A stretch of DNA of 56,651 nucleotides, from contig JADJHE010000024.1 in assembly GCA_016707685.1 (NCBI GenBank), positions 1 through 56,651 of the forward strand, in the 5' to 3' direction. This stretch comes from Bacteroidota bacterium. Its GTDB lineage: Bacteria; Bacteroidota; Bacteroidia; 2-12-FULL-35-15. A program made the translations under genes and the position numbers. The notes under the pieces were generated by a model that saw nothing but the letters and a program-made list of their open reading frames with translations, was not told the origin of the DNA and did not search any database. Shown here piece by piece: positions 29,242 to 37,779 of the stretch; within the stretch, counting starts at the first letter, position 1; each line of letters opens with the position of its first letter.

Positions 29242-30645
29242 ATGGAAAAATTTGACGTTGTTATTATAGGTTCAGGTCCTGGTGGATATGTTGCAGCAAT
29301 TCGTTGCGGTCAGTTAGGAATGAAAACTGCTTTGATTGAAAAATATTCAACACTAGGTGGAACATGTTTAAATGTAGGATGTATTCCTTCAAAAGCATTG
29401 TTGGATTCTTCGGAACACTATCATAACGCTACACATACATTTACGGAGCATGGAATTGATGTGAAAGATGTAAAAGTGAATTTAAAGCAAATGATTAAAC
29501 GCAAAGCAGATGTTGTAAAACAAACTTGCGATGGGATTAATTTTTTGATGAAAAAAAACAAAGTAACTGTATTTACCGGTCATGGTTCATTTGTAAATAA
29601 AAACACCGTTGAAATTACAGCAGCTGATGGTACAAAAACACAACTAGAAGCAGCAAAAACAATCATTGCTACAGGTTCAAAACCAATGAGCTTACCAGGA
29701 ATCGAAATTGATAAAAAACGTGTGATTACTTCTACGGAAGCATTAGAATTAACAGAAGTTCCAAAACACATGGTGATTATTGGTGGAGGTGTAATTGGCT
29801 TGGAATTAGGTTCTGTTTACGCTCGCTTAGGTGCAAAAATTTCTGTAGTTGAATTTACTGGTGGAATCATCAGCACAATGGATGGTGCTTTGGGGAAAGA
29901 ATTACAAAAGAGTTTGAAAAAATTAGGTTTCGAATTTTACTTCAATCATAAAGTAACAGGTGTTTCTTCAAAAGGAAAAGATGTTACAGTTACTGCTGAT
30001 AATGCAAAAGGAGAAAAAGTAGAAATCAAAGGTGATTATTGTTTAGTGTCTGTAGGTCGTAGACCATACACCGATAATTTAGGTTTGGATAAGGCAGGTG
30101 TTAAGGTGGATAACAGAGGGAAAATTGAAACCGATGATCATTTACAAACAAATGTTGCAGGAATTTATGCAATAGGTGATGTGATTAAAGGTGCTATGTT
30201 AGCGCATAAAGCAGAGGAAGAAGGAACATTTGTTGCTGAAACCATTGCTGGTCAAAAACCACATATCAATTACAATTTAATTCCAGGTGTAGTTTATACG
30301 TGGCCAGAAGTAGCTGCTGTAGGATATACCGAAGAACAATTAAAAGAACAAGGTAAAAAATACAAGTCAGGTTTATTCCCTTTCAAAGCAAGTGGAAGAG
30401 CGCGTGCGTCAATGGATACTGATGGATTTGTGAAAGTGTTGGCAGATGAAACAACCGATGAAATTTTAGGTGTTCACATGATCGGACCACGTGTTGCAGA
30501 TATGATTGCAGAAGCAGTTGTTGCAATGGAATTCCGTGCAAGTGCCGAAGACATTTCTCGTATGAGTCATGCACATCCAACATTTACCGAGTCATTCAAA
30601 GAAGCATGTTTGGATGCAACGGGTAAGCGTGCTTTACATATCTAG
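29242..30645 (+). CDS. lpdA: Dihydrolipoyl dehydrogenase
   Basis: 467 residues. The N-terminal FAD site IIGSGPGGYVAAIRCGQLG, the redox disulfide GGTCLNVGCIPSKALL, the NAD-binding GGGVIGLELGSVYARLG, and the C-terminal dimer-interface HAHPTFTE with its catalytic His and Glu are all present. LpdA is the E3 component that reoxidises lipoamide in 2-oxoacid dehydrogenase and glycine cleavage complexes. It is a single gene here, without E1 or E2 genes nearby. Confidence 0.95.
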   Translation: MEKFDVVIIGSGPGGYVAAIRCGQLGMKTALIEKYSTLGGTCLNVGCIPSKALLDSSEHYHNATHTFTEHGIDVKDVKVNLKQMIKRKADVVKQTCDGINFLMKKNKVTVFTGHGSFVNKNTVEITAADGTKTQLEAAKTIIATGSKPMSLPGIEIDKKRVITSTEALELTEVPKHMVIIGGGVIGLELGSVYARLGAKISVVEFTGGIISTMDGALGKELQKSLKKLGFEFYFNHKVTGVSSKGKDVTVTADNAKGEKVEIKGDYCLVSVGRRPYTDNLGLDKAGVKVDNRGKIETDDHLQTNVAGIYAIGDVIKGAMLAHKAEEEGTFVAETIAGQKPHINYNLIPGVVYTWPEVAAVGYTEEQLKEQGKKYKSGLFPFKASGRARASMDTDGFVKVLADETTDEILGVHMIGPRVADMIAEAVVAMEFRASAEDISRMSHAHPTFTESFKEACLDATGKRALHI

Positions 30646-30646
30646 G

Positions 30647-31034
30647 TTCACACGGAGACACAGAGGTAAATGAGTTTCACGGAGAAATTAATGTGCGAAA
30701 TTATTGAAGCGGTGAGGTTCTAAAGAGCTGGTGACTCTGGATCTGTGTATGAATTTGCTTGATTTCTGTTTTAAAAAAAAAGATCCCAAGCACAGTTCTT
30801 TGCCAGTTATTTTTAAAGGCGAAAAAAAAATGTAAGGATTTTAGTTGATGACAAAATAATCTTGAATTAAAGTCGGTTGAAGCATTTTACCGTTCAGAAG
30901 CAATTGTAACCTACTTAAAAATTAGCAGATAAAAATGGACTCTGTTAATTTAGCTTTGACACAAGGAATTCGTAGGAAAATAAATGGCAACCTAAACTCT
31001 GTGTAACTCTTATTTACTCTGAACACTCTGTGTT
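30647..31034. repeat. Gene-free segment bounded by imperfect inverted repeats
   Basis: The 396-base gap between lpdA and hemH has no convincing gene. Its ends are imperfect inverted repeats about 38 bases long: 30647-30684 begins TTCACACGGAGACACAGAGG, and 30997-31034 begins CTCTGTGTAACTCTTATTTA and reads, on the other strand, as a diverged copy of the first. The enclosed ~310 bases hold long A-runs and short frames only. The same CTCTGTG-type words occur at 1232-1270. It may be a small non-autonomous element or a pair of dispersed repeats. Confidence 0.5.
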
Positions 31035-31041
31035 AAAAATT

Positions 31042-32058
31042 ATGAAAACAGGAATACTACTTATAAATCTTGGTACACCAGATAGTCCAAAAACTTCGGA
31101 TGTAAGAAAATACTTAACTCAATTTTTAAATGATCCACGTGTGATTGACATCAATCCCATTGGACGTTTTATATTGGTGAATGGAATTATTGTTCCATTT
31201 CGTTCTTCAAAGTCAGCAAAGTTGTATCAAGCAATTTGGACAAAAGAAGGTTCGCCATTATTGATTAATAGCATCAAACAAAAAGACCTTTTGCAAAAAG
31301 CAATGGGTGATGATTTTGTGGTGGAGTTAGGAATGCGTTATCAAAGTCCAAGCATCGAATCGGCTATCAATCGTTTAAAAGCAGCGAATGTAGATAAGAT
31401 TATTGCCATTCCATTGTATCCACAATATGCAACCTCAAGTACTACTTCATCCATTGAAGAAGCACAACGTTTGTTTAAAAAATGGCCGAATCATCCCCCA
31501 GTAAAATACATCGATAACTTTTTTGATGATCCAGGATTTATTGATGCTTGCGTTGAAAAAGGGCGTGAACATAAAATTGAAGATTACGATTATGTGATAT
31601 TCAGTTACCATGGATTACCTGAACGTCAGATTACAAAAGCTTCTAAAGAGTTTAGTGATGGTTCGTGTAAAATTGGAAGCTGTTGCGATACCATTACCGA
31701 TAAAAATCGTTTGTGTTACCGTGCAAATTGTTTTGCAACAACACGTGCATTGGTAAAGCAATTGAATATTCCAGAAGGTAAATACAGTTCAACCTTTCAA
31801 TCGCGCTTGGATGATAAATGGTTGAAACCATACAGCGATAAAGTAGTGGAGCAATTGGCAAAAGAAGGCAAGAAAAAAGTATTGGTATTCTCGCCAGCAT
31901 TTGTTGCTGATTGTTTGGAAACCATTTATGAAATAGGAACCGAGTATCAGGAAATATTCCATGAGCATGGTGGTGAAAAAATACAATTGGTGGAGAGTTT
32001 AAACGATCATCCAAAATGGATTGAAGCATTAAAGAACATATTATTGAAACACAATTAA
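31042..32058 (+). CDS. hemH: Ferrochelatase
   Basis: 338 residues from the ATG at 31042, which begins the usual KTGILLINLGTPDSP. An upstream GTG at 31030 adds four residues only. The catalytic His lies in FSYHGLPERQ and the catalytic Glu in FVADCLETIYEIG. The enzyme inserts iron into protoporphyrin IX, the last step of heme synthesis. A Cys-rich segment in the middle (SCKIGSCCDTI, then LCYRANCF) has five cysteines, and some bacterial ferrochelatases bind a [2Fe-2S] cluster through cysteines in this region. A terminator follows. Confidence 0.93.
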   Translation: MKTGILLINLGTPDSPKTSDVRKYLTQFLNDPRVIDINPIGRFILVNGIIVPFRSSKSAKLYQAIWTKEGSPLLINSIKQKDLLQKAMGDDFVVELGMRYQSPSIESAINRLKAANVDKIIAIPLYPQYATSSTTSSIEEAQRLFKKWPNHPPVKYIDNFFDDPGFIDACVEKGREHKIEDYDYVIFSYHGLPERQITKASKEFSDGSCKIGSCCDTITDKNRLCYRANCFATTRALVKQLNIPEGKYSSTFQSRLDDKWLKPYSDKVVEQLAKEGKKKVLVFSPAFVADCLETIYEIGTEYQEIFHEHGGEKIQLVESLNDHPKWIEALKNILLKHN

Positions 32059-32061
32059 AAG

Positions 32062-32082
32062 AAGCCCATTAGGGCTTTTTTT
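32062..32082 (+). terminator. Terminator after hemH
   Basis: Six-base stem AAGCCC / GGGCTT with loop ATTA followed by a T-run, directly after the stop. Confidence 0.75.
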
Positions 32083-32112
32083 GTATCTTTACTTAACTAC
32101 TTAATTAACCAA

Positions 32113-32757
32113 ATGCATTCAATTAAACTAGGCATCATTGCGATAAGCTTCTTAGTTGGATTTTTTCCAGTTCAGAACGATTGGGAATTGCAAAAGTTTG
32201 AGCAAGGAATTGCTGTTTACACCCGTGTTGCCGAAAACTCAAAGTATAAAGAATTAAAATCAGTTGCGCAGTACAAAGCTTCTTTGTCGGCAATGGTTGC
32301 TTTAATCAACGACCGACCAAGCTATACCAAATGGGTATATCGTTGCGGTGAATCCGAAATTTTAAAACGAATTAGTGATACCGAATTGATGCATCACCAA
32401 ACGGTGGTAGCACCTTGGCCAGCCGATAACCGTGATTTTGTAGTAAATGTAAAATTAACACAGGATTTAAAAACAAAGGTTATCACCATCAATTCTACTT
32501 GCAAACCCGATTATATTCCACACAAAAAAAATCATGTTCGCATAACAGAGTTTAGAGCAAAATGGATTTTAACACCACTGCCTGGCGGTTATGTAAATGT
32601 AGAATATCAGCTTTTGGTAAATCCGGGTGGCAATGTGCCTGCATGGTTAGTGAACATGGCCGTTATTGATGGCCCTTTTGAAACGGGAGTGAATATGCGC
32701 GAATGGATAAAGAAAGATGTGTATCAAAAAGCAAAATTGTCTTATATTGTTGATTAG
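32113..32757 (+). CDS. START-domain (SRPBCC fold) protein, exported
   Basis: 214 residues with a hydrophobic N-terminus that could be a signal peptide or anchor (KLGIIAISFLVGFF). The body matches START-domain proteins: WELQKFEQGIAVYTR, then SYTKWVYRCGESEILKRIS, APWPADNRDFVVNVKL, and VEYQLLVNPGGNVPAWLVN near the end. START folds hold lipids or other hydrophobic ligands in a cavity. The ligand here is unknown. It stands alone, after the hemH terminator and before glsA. Confidence 0.82.
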   Translation: MHSIKLGIIAISFLVGFFPVQNDWELQKFEQGIAVYTRVAENSKYKELKSVAQYKASLSAMVALINDRPSYTKWVYRCGESEILKRISDTELMHHQTVVAPWPADNRDFVVNVKLTQDLKTKVITINSTCKPDYIPHKKNHVRITEFRAKWILTPLPGGYVNVEYQLLVNPGGNVPAWLVNMAVIDGPFETGVNMREWIKKDVYQKAKLSYIVD

Positions 32758-32784
32758 TATGTTCGTATTATGGATTAAATGAGA

Positions 32785-32814
32785 TTTGTTTTAAGAAACA
32801 ATTGCTTATTTTTG
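32785..32814 (+). promoter_or_regulatory. Bacteroidota-type promoter for glsA-glsB
   Basis: TTTG at 32785-32788, 18 bases, then TATTTTTG at 32807-32814, an exact TAnnTTTG match. The glsA start is 27 bases further on. Confidence 0.55.
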
Positions 32815-32841
32815 AAGTGTATCGAGTAGCATTTAAACCAT

Positions 32842-33735
32842 ATGTCAGTAGATAGAGAAAATCTTATAGTTCCCGAAAATGAAAAGTTTATCAACTTGGA
32901 AAAAGCAATTGCTTCTAAAAATCCAAAGTTGCTAAAGTTTATGCCTGGCTTTGTATTACGCTACATCAAAAAGATTGTGCATCAGGAAGAGCTGAACAAA
33001 GCAATCTATTTGGCTCGTCATCGTCATGGAGTCGATTTTGCAAATGCGGCTTACGAAGAGTTTGGTGTAAAGTTCAAAATAATAGGAGAAGAGAACATTG
33101 TTAAAGCAGGTGGAGTCATTATGGCTGCGAACCATCCTTTGGGTGGATTGGATGGGCTGACCTTCATTAAAATTGTTTCGGATTATCGTCCCGATATTCG
33201 ATTTTTTGTGAATGACTTATTAATGGCTTTGAAAAATTATGCACCCATTTTTGTTCCTGTGAATAAACATGGGAAAAATTCAAGTGATTATGCGCGAAAG
33301 TTTGAAGAGGTGTATGCTGGTACTGAATGTTTGTTGATTTTTCCTGCAGGATTAGTGTCGCGCAGAAATGAGAAAGGGGTGGTGGAAGACTTGGTTTGGA
33401 AAAAAAGTTTTATTGCAAAAGCCATTCAGTATAAAAAGAATATTGTGCCTGTTTACATCGATGGAAACAACTCCAAACGTTTTTACAATTTAGCTTATTA
33501 CCGAAAAAAGTTAGGCATCAAAGCCAATATAGAAATGTTTTATTTGGTAGATGAAATGTACCGTCAACGCGGAAAAACATTGACATTTATTTTTGGAGAA
33601 CAAATTTCTTGGGAAACATTTACAGCGATTCATCCAGCTGAATATTGGTCGGCTAAAGTCAAAGAACATGTGTATGCGTTAAAAAGTGGCGACAAATCGA
33701 AATTATTACCAACTATAAAAAATAATCATAAATAA
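32842..33735 (+). CDS. glsA: Lysophospholipid-type O-acyltransferase, probable glycine-lipid GlsA
   Basis: 297 residues. The acyltransferase motif is AANHPLGGLDGL (NHx5D type), with FPAGLVSRR as the second block and VPVYIDGNNS as a third. This spacing fits the PlsC-like group that includes the O-acyltransferase of ornithine and glycine lipid synthesis. The next gene, 7 bases on, is the matching N-acyltransferase. In Bacteroides glsB and glsA make N-acyloxyacyl glycine, and in some Flavobacteriia both are fused as O-acyltransferase then N-acyltransferase, the same order as here. The symbol is inferred from context. It acts at the inner membrane. Confidence 0.75.
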   Translation: MSVDRENLIVPENEKFINLEKAIASKNPKLLKFMPGFVLRYIKKIVHQEELNKAIYLARHRHGVDFANAAYEEFGVKFKIIGEENIVKAGGVIMAANHPLGGLDGLTFIKIVSDYRPDIRFFVNDLLMALKNYAPIFVPVNKHGKNSSDYARKFEEVYAGTECLLIFPAGLVSRRNEKGVVEDLVWKKSFIAKAIQYKKNIVPVYIDGNNSKRFYNLAYYRKKLGIKANIEMFYLVDEMYRQRGKTLTFIFGEQISWETFTAIHPAEYWSAKVKEHVYALKSGDKSKLLPTIKNNHK

Positions 33736-33742
33736 TATTCGT

Positions 33743-34666
33743 ATGCAAGATATTATTCAACCAGTAGCGAAAGAGCTGATAGCAGCTGAATTAACCAAAG
33801 AGCGTTTTGTTCGTGTTGCTAATAATGGGAACAATGAAATTTATATAATTACGCATCACGATTCACCCAATGTAATGCGTGAGATTGCTCGTTTGCGCGA
33901 AGTAACCTTCCGTGCAGCAGGTGGTGGAACAGGACATGAAATTGACATTGATGAATTTGATACTTCTTGATTCGCCCTACAAACAATTGATTGTATGGAA
34001 CCTGAAGAGAAAGAAAGTGTGGGTGGATACCGTTACATTAAGTTGGGTGAAGCACCAGTTATCAATGGAGTGGTGCATGTGGCAACAACTGAGTTGTTTA
34101 CCTTCTCCGATCAATTTGTGAAAGAATTTGTTCCTTCAACAATTGAATTGGGTCGTTCATTTGTTCAACCAAAATATCAACCATCTTTGGAAAATCGTAA
34201 AGGATTATTTTCATTGGATAATTTATGGGATGGATTGGGTGCAATTGTGATTGATAATCCAGATGTAAAACATTTTTACGGTAAAGTAACCATGTACACC
34301 GATTTTGATGCACATGCACGTGATATGATTTTATCATTCTTAACACACTTCTTTCCTGATAAAGATAAATTGGTTCGTCCGATTGCTCCATTGGGATTAA
34401 AAACAGATGTGTCGGAGTTTATGAAGTCTATTGAAGGATTGGATTTTAAAGAAGCGAACAAAGTATTGAATCAACAGGTAAGAGCATTGGGAGAGAACAT
34501 TCCACCAATGGTAAATGCTTACATGAATTTATCGGCAACCATGAAGTTTTTTGGTACTGCCATGAATGATCATTTTGGTGAAGTAGAAGAGAGTGGAATT
34601 ATGGTAACGATAGCTGATATTTACGATTCTAAAAAAGAACGTCACGTAGCATCGTATAAAAAATAG
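33743..34666 (+). CDS. glsB: GNAT-type N-acyltransferase, probable glycine-lipid GlsB (two compensating indels)
   Basis: About 307 residues. It starts MQDIIQPVAKELIAAEL and reaches GGGTGHEIDIDEFDTS, where the frame shows a TGA at 33968-33970. Between about 33967 and 34001 the correct product lies one frame over and reads DSPYKQLIVWN, then the first frame resumes with PEEKESVGGYRYI. One extra T near 33967 and one missing C near 34001 explain both shifts. The second half has PMVNAYMNLSATMKFFGTA as in hemolysin-like / OlsB-type N-acyltransferases, which attach a 3-hydroxy fatty acid to an amino acid. Together with glsA it would make a glycine lipid. Confidence 0.78.
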
Positions 34667-34708
34667 ATTCGAAAATCGGATTTAAAATTAATCGAATCAA
34701 TTTTAATT

Positions 34709-35314
34709 ATGGATATTAAATCAGCCCAGTTTGTAATTAGCAATACCGATTTTAACAAGTGTCCAGCACCTGTATTGCCGGAGTATGCATTTATTGGTAG
34801 ATCAAATGTTGGGAAATCTTCTTTGATAAATATGTTGTGTGTTCGTAAGGATATGGCCAAAACATCGGGCAAGCCAGGGAAAACGCAATTGATCAATCAT
34901 TTTATTATCAATCAAAATTGGTACTTGGTAGATTTACCAGGTTATGGATATGCGCAAGTGTCGCGTGATAAACGTGATAAGTGGGATCAATTTATTAAAG
35001 AGTACATTGTTAATCGTCCGAATTTAATGTGCATGATGGTGTTGATTGATGCTCGTTTGGAGCCTCAACGTGTGGATTTAGAATTTATTCAATGGTTGGG
35101 CGAAAACGGAATTCCTTTTGTGTTGGTGTTTACCAAAATGGATAAGCTTACCAAAACAAAAATTGCAGCCAATCTTAAAAATTATAAAAACGAATTAGCA
35201 ACTACTTGGGAAATTATGCCGGAGATGTATTACACATCGGCAGAAGAAAAAACAGGTAGAACAGAATTGTTAGCTTTTATTGATGAAAGCAATAAGCTTT
35301 TTCAAAAACCTTAA
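34709..35314 (+). CDS. engB: Ribosome-biogenesis GTPase YsxC/EngB
   Basis: 201 residues, the usual size. G1 is FIGRSNVGKSSLINML, G3 is LVDLPGYGYAQVS and G4 is VFTKMDKLTK, with a serine-alanine G5 near SAEEKTG. The protein acts in assembly of the large ribosomal subunit. Its stop overlaps the mnmD start (shared base at 35314). Confidence 0.94.
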   Translation: MDIKSAQFVISNTDFNKCPAPVLPEYAFIGRSNVGKSSLINMLCVRKDMAKTSGKPGKTQLINHFIINQNWYLVDLPGYGYAQVSRDKRDKWDQFIKEYIVNRPNLMCMMVLIDARLEPQRVDLEFIQWLGENGIPFVLVFTKMDKLTKTKIAANLKNYKNELATTWEIMPEMYYTSAEEKTGRTELLAFIDESNKLFQKP

Positions 35315-35979
35315 TGAAACCCGAACTCATTAAAACAGCCGATGGCTCTCATTCTTTGTTTTTAAAGGATTTGGATGAGCATTACCATTCGGTGCATGGA
35401 GCCATTCAAGAAAGTAAACATGTTTTTCTGCAAGCTGGTTTAAGTCAGTTTAACGATAAAAAAAGCATTTCCATTTTAGAGATTGGTTTTGGTACGGGTT
35501 TAAATGCATTGCTAACGTTTATTGAAAATAAGAATTCAAATCGTGTTATTGATTATACCACACTCGAAGCATATCCATTGGAAATGGAAGTGGTAAAGGA
35601 ATTAAATTATGTGCAGGAATTAAATGCGAGTGATTATCAGTCCATTTATTTAAAGATGCATGAATCGGAATGGGAAACAAAAATTTCAATTCGCCCAAAC
35701 TTTAATTTTACAAAAATCAAGAATACCTTACAGGAAGTTTCTTTCCTTCAGCAATACGATTTAATTTATTTTGATGCATTCGGACCACGTGTTCAACCTG
35801 AATTGTGGACCGAAGAAGTATTTACAAAAATCTACAATGCCACAGCAGCAGGCGGAATGCTCGTTACTTATTGTGCGAAAGGCGAAGTGAAACGAACCCT
35901 TAAAAAAGTAGGTTTTGTTTTGGAAACATTGCCAGGTCCTCCTGGTAAACGTGAGATGATAAGAGTCACAAAACATTAA
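35314..35979 (+). CDS. mnmD: tRNA 5-aminomethyl-2-thiouridine methyltransferase MnmD (stand-alone)
   Basis: 221 residues. The SAM-binding loop is ILEIGFGTGLNALLTF, and the catalytic Asp region is YDLIYFDAFGPRVQPELW, both typical of the MnmC N-terminal / DUF752 methyltransferase. The C-terminal FAD oxidase half of enterobacterial MnmC is absent, as in other Bacteroidota. It methylates the aminomethyl group of the wobble uridine. Its ATG overlaps the engB stop, so the two are translationally linked. Confidence 0.9.
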   Translation: MKPELIKTADGSHSLFLKDLDEHYHSVHGAIQESKHVFLQAGLSQFNDKKSISILEIGFGTGLNALLTFIENKNSNRVIDYTTLEAYPLEMEVVKELNYVQELNASDYQSIYLKMHESEWETKISIRPNFNFTKIKNTLQEVSFLQQYDLIYFDAFGPRVQPELWTEEVFTKIYNATAAGGMLVTYCAKGEVKRTLKKVGFVLETLPGPPGKREMIRVTKH

Positions 35980-35981
35980 TT

Positions 35982-36010
35982 AAAAATGCTATTGGATAAT
36001 AGGGCATTTT
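35982..36010 (+). terminator. Terminator-like hairpin after mnmD
   Basis: AAAATGC, TATT, loop, AATA and GCATTTT can pair with a small G bulge, followed by T residues. It lies just after the mnmD stop. Confidence 0.5.
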
Positions 36011-36022
36011 AGTTTAGATTTG
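35991..36022 (+). promoter_or_regulatory. Bacteroidota-type promoter for the 36.0 kb lipoprotein gene
   Basis: ATTG at 35991-35994, 20 bases, then TAGATTTG at 36015-36022, an exact TAnnTTTG match. It overlaps the preceding hairpin. The start codon is at 36044. Confidence 0.55.
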
Positions 36023-36043
36023 TAGTACTAAAAACTACCAACC

Positions 36044-36895
36044 ATGATGTCTAAATCACTTTCCTTCAGTCTTTTGTTAGTTTCAACCGCATTTATTTTT
36101 TCATGTGGAAATACCAACAATCAAACTATTTCTGAAACAGTAGATTCAATTGCCGTTGAGAAAAAAGACACAAGTACTGTGGATGAATACACACAGTTTA
36201 AGTACGACATGGTGATTAGTAATATTCCATTTCCATTCGAAATGATGGATAAATTAAAATCATCGGCTATTGGATTCAACCAAAAAGCAATGAATGCAGT
36301 TGGGAATATTTCTAAATACAATCAGTTCAATGCAAAAGCATTTAACTTGGGTGTGTATGGTGCCGATTTAGCATACTCTGTTACCTACGAACAATTTCAA
36401 CAAATTGGTTCTTACATTAAAAACACAAAAACACTTGCCGAAGATTTAAGCATTCCATTGGCATTTAACCAAGAGATGATGGATAAGTACAATAAGTACA
36501 AAGACAATAAAGATTCATTGGCAAAAGTGGTGTACGATTCGTATAGCAAAGTAGATCAAACATTAAAAAGCAATGAGCGTGTGGCAATGGCTGCATTGGT
36601 TGTTACTGGTAGTTGGTTAGAAGGATTGTATTTATCTACAAAAACATTTGTGGATGAACCGAAGTCGGAAATAAACAAAGCGTTGTATGCTACTATTTGG
36701 GAACAAAAATTACATTTAGAAAATATTATTAAACTATTAGAAGAGTTTAAATCAGATGCTTATTTCGCTACTTTAATTAAAGAATTGAAAGAGATGCAAG
36801 CGGAGTTTGAAGGAACTGTGATGGACGAGAAAAAACTCATCGAATTAAACAAAAAAGCAGCTAAGTTGAGAAACAGAATTATTGAAGGACTTTAG
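36044..36895 (+). CDS. Hypothetical helical lipoprotein
   Basis: 283 residues. A lipoprotein signal with the box FIFSCGN places a lipid-modified Cys near residue 21. After a Ser/Thr/Glu-rich linker the rest looks all-helical with no further membrane segments (KYDMVISNIPFPFEMMDKL, LGVYGADLAYSVTYEQFQQ, IIKLLEEFKSDAYFATLIK). I do not recognise a named family. It has its own promoter and overlaps the 3' end of the convergent phosphodiesterase gene by 4 bases. Confidence 0.75.
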   Translation: MMSKSLSFSLLLVSTAFIFSCGNTNNQTISETVDSIAVEKKDTSTVDEYTQFKYDMVISNIPFPFEMMDKLKSSAIGFNQKAMNAVGNISKYNQFNAKAFNLGVYGADLAYSVTYEQFQQIGSYIKNTKTLAEDLSIPLAFNQEMMDKYNKYKDNKDSLAKVVYDSYSKVDQTLKSNERVAMAALVVTGSWLEGLYLSTKTFVDEPKSEINKALYATIWEQKLHLENIIKLLEEFKSDAYFATLIKELKEMQAEFEGTVMDEKKLIELNKKAAKLRNRIIEGL

Positions 36896-37723
36896 TTCTT
36901 CGTTCTCGTTTTTAAAAATGCATTTAGTTTTTCCAGCTTGTCGGTGCTGATGTAATCCACTCCGCAATCAAGTAAAAGCTCCCATACCAATTCATTTTCG
37001 GGTACTGCCCACAAACGAACTTTTTTCCCTTGTTGGTGTGCTGTTTCTACTAAAGCAAGTAACTCCTCCACGACACTTACTGAAATTTTCCCTTTGCCAT
37101 TCCAATTGAGTGTATGCTTGTAATGCGTGCTTGCTAATGGAGCAAACTCTTTTTGCATACTTGTTTTTCTTGCAAGTCAATAAACTTTCATCAATAAACA
37201 TTCTACGTATCAATTCATCTTTCGATTGCTGATAGGGTTTGTTGCCCGATAATACAATGGTTACAGCACGTTGGTGGTAAATTCCATTTTCATAACTACT
37301 CAGTAATTCCTTGTACTTTTCTAAAAGTGTTTTTAATGCAGCATACGTTGTTGCTGCATCCGATTTAATATCCACCAATAATTGAATGGAAGTAGAATCA
37401 TTTTCAAAAATACGTCCTTTGTTTTTTAATGCGAGTTCTTGCAATGGTTTTAAATAAAGCGTTTCAAAGTCTTTGTTTTTCTTCACTAATGGATAGGTAT
37501 GATCCACCACCAATTTTCCTTTTATCAAAAATACATCGGCTTCAATGCTTGTAAAACCATTTTTTAAAGCATCTGTTAATGGATGATGATGTTTGTAATC
37601 GTTGTGTGCATGTGCATTTTTGTGCACCGTAATTTGTGCAAAGCTACTCGCCTGAATAATCAGGAAAATCAAGAATAGGAGGCGGGTTTGATGCTTGAGG
37701 AAAATCATGATTTTTATACCCAT
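36892..37723 (-). CDS. Exported glycerophosphodiester phosphodiesterase / PI-PLC-like protein (one frameshift)
   Basis: About 276 residues in two frames. The N-terminus (from 37723, or 37708) is a signal peptide ending ASSFAQ. Frames open to 37786 would overlap the start of the divergent GH3 gene. AHAHNDYKHHHPLTDALKNGFTSIEADVF in pieces gives the metal-binding His/Asp and Glu/Asp of the TIM barrel. LLVDIKSDAATTYAALKTLL follows. Near 37165 the frame changes by one base (or two). The rest reads MQKEFAPLAST, then KKVRLWAVPENELVW and LLLDCGVDYISTDKL, the usual end of the barrel. The substrate is unknown. Export suggests action on external phosphodiesters. Confidence 0.78.
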
Positions 37724-37779
37724 AAAAATGAGGAAATTATTTGAAAAATCAGTATTTTCGTTAAAATTTAGATGCAGCG

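Noticed and set aside
33743..33970. A 75-residue protein before glsB
   Set aside because: It is the N-terminus of glsB. The missing DSPYKQLIVWN segment lies one frame over, between two compensating indels.
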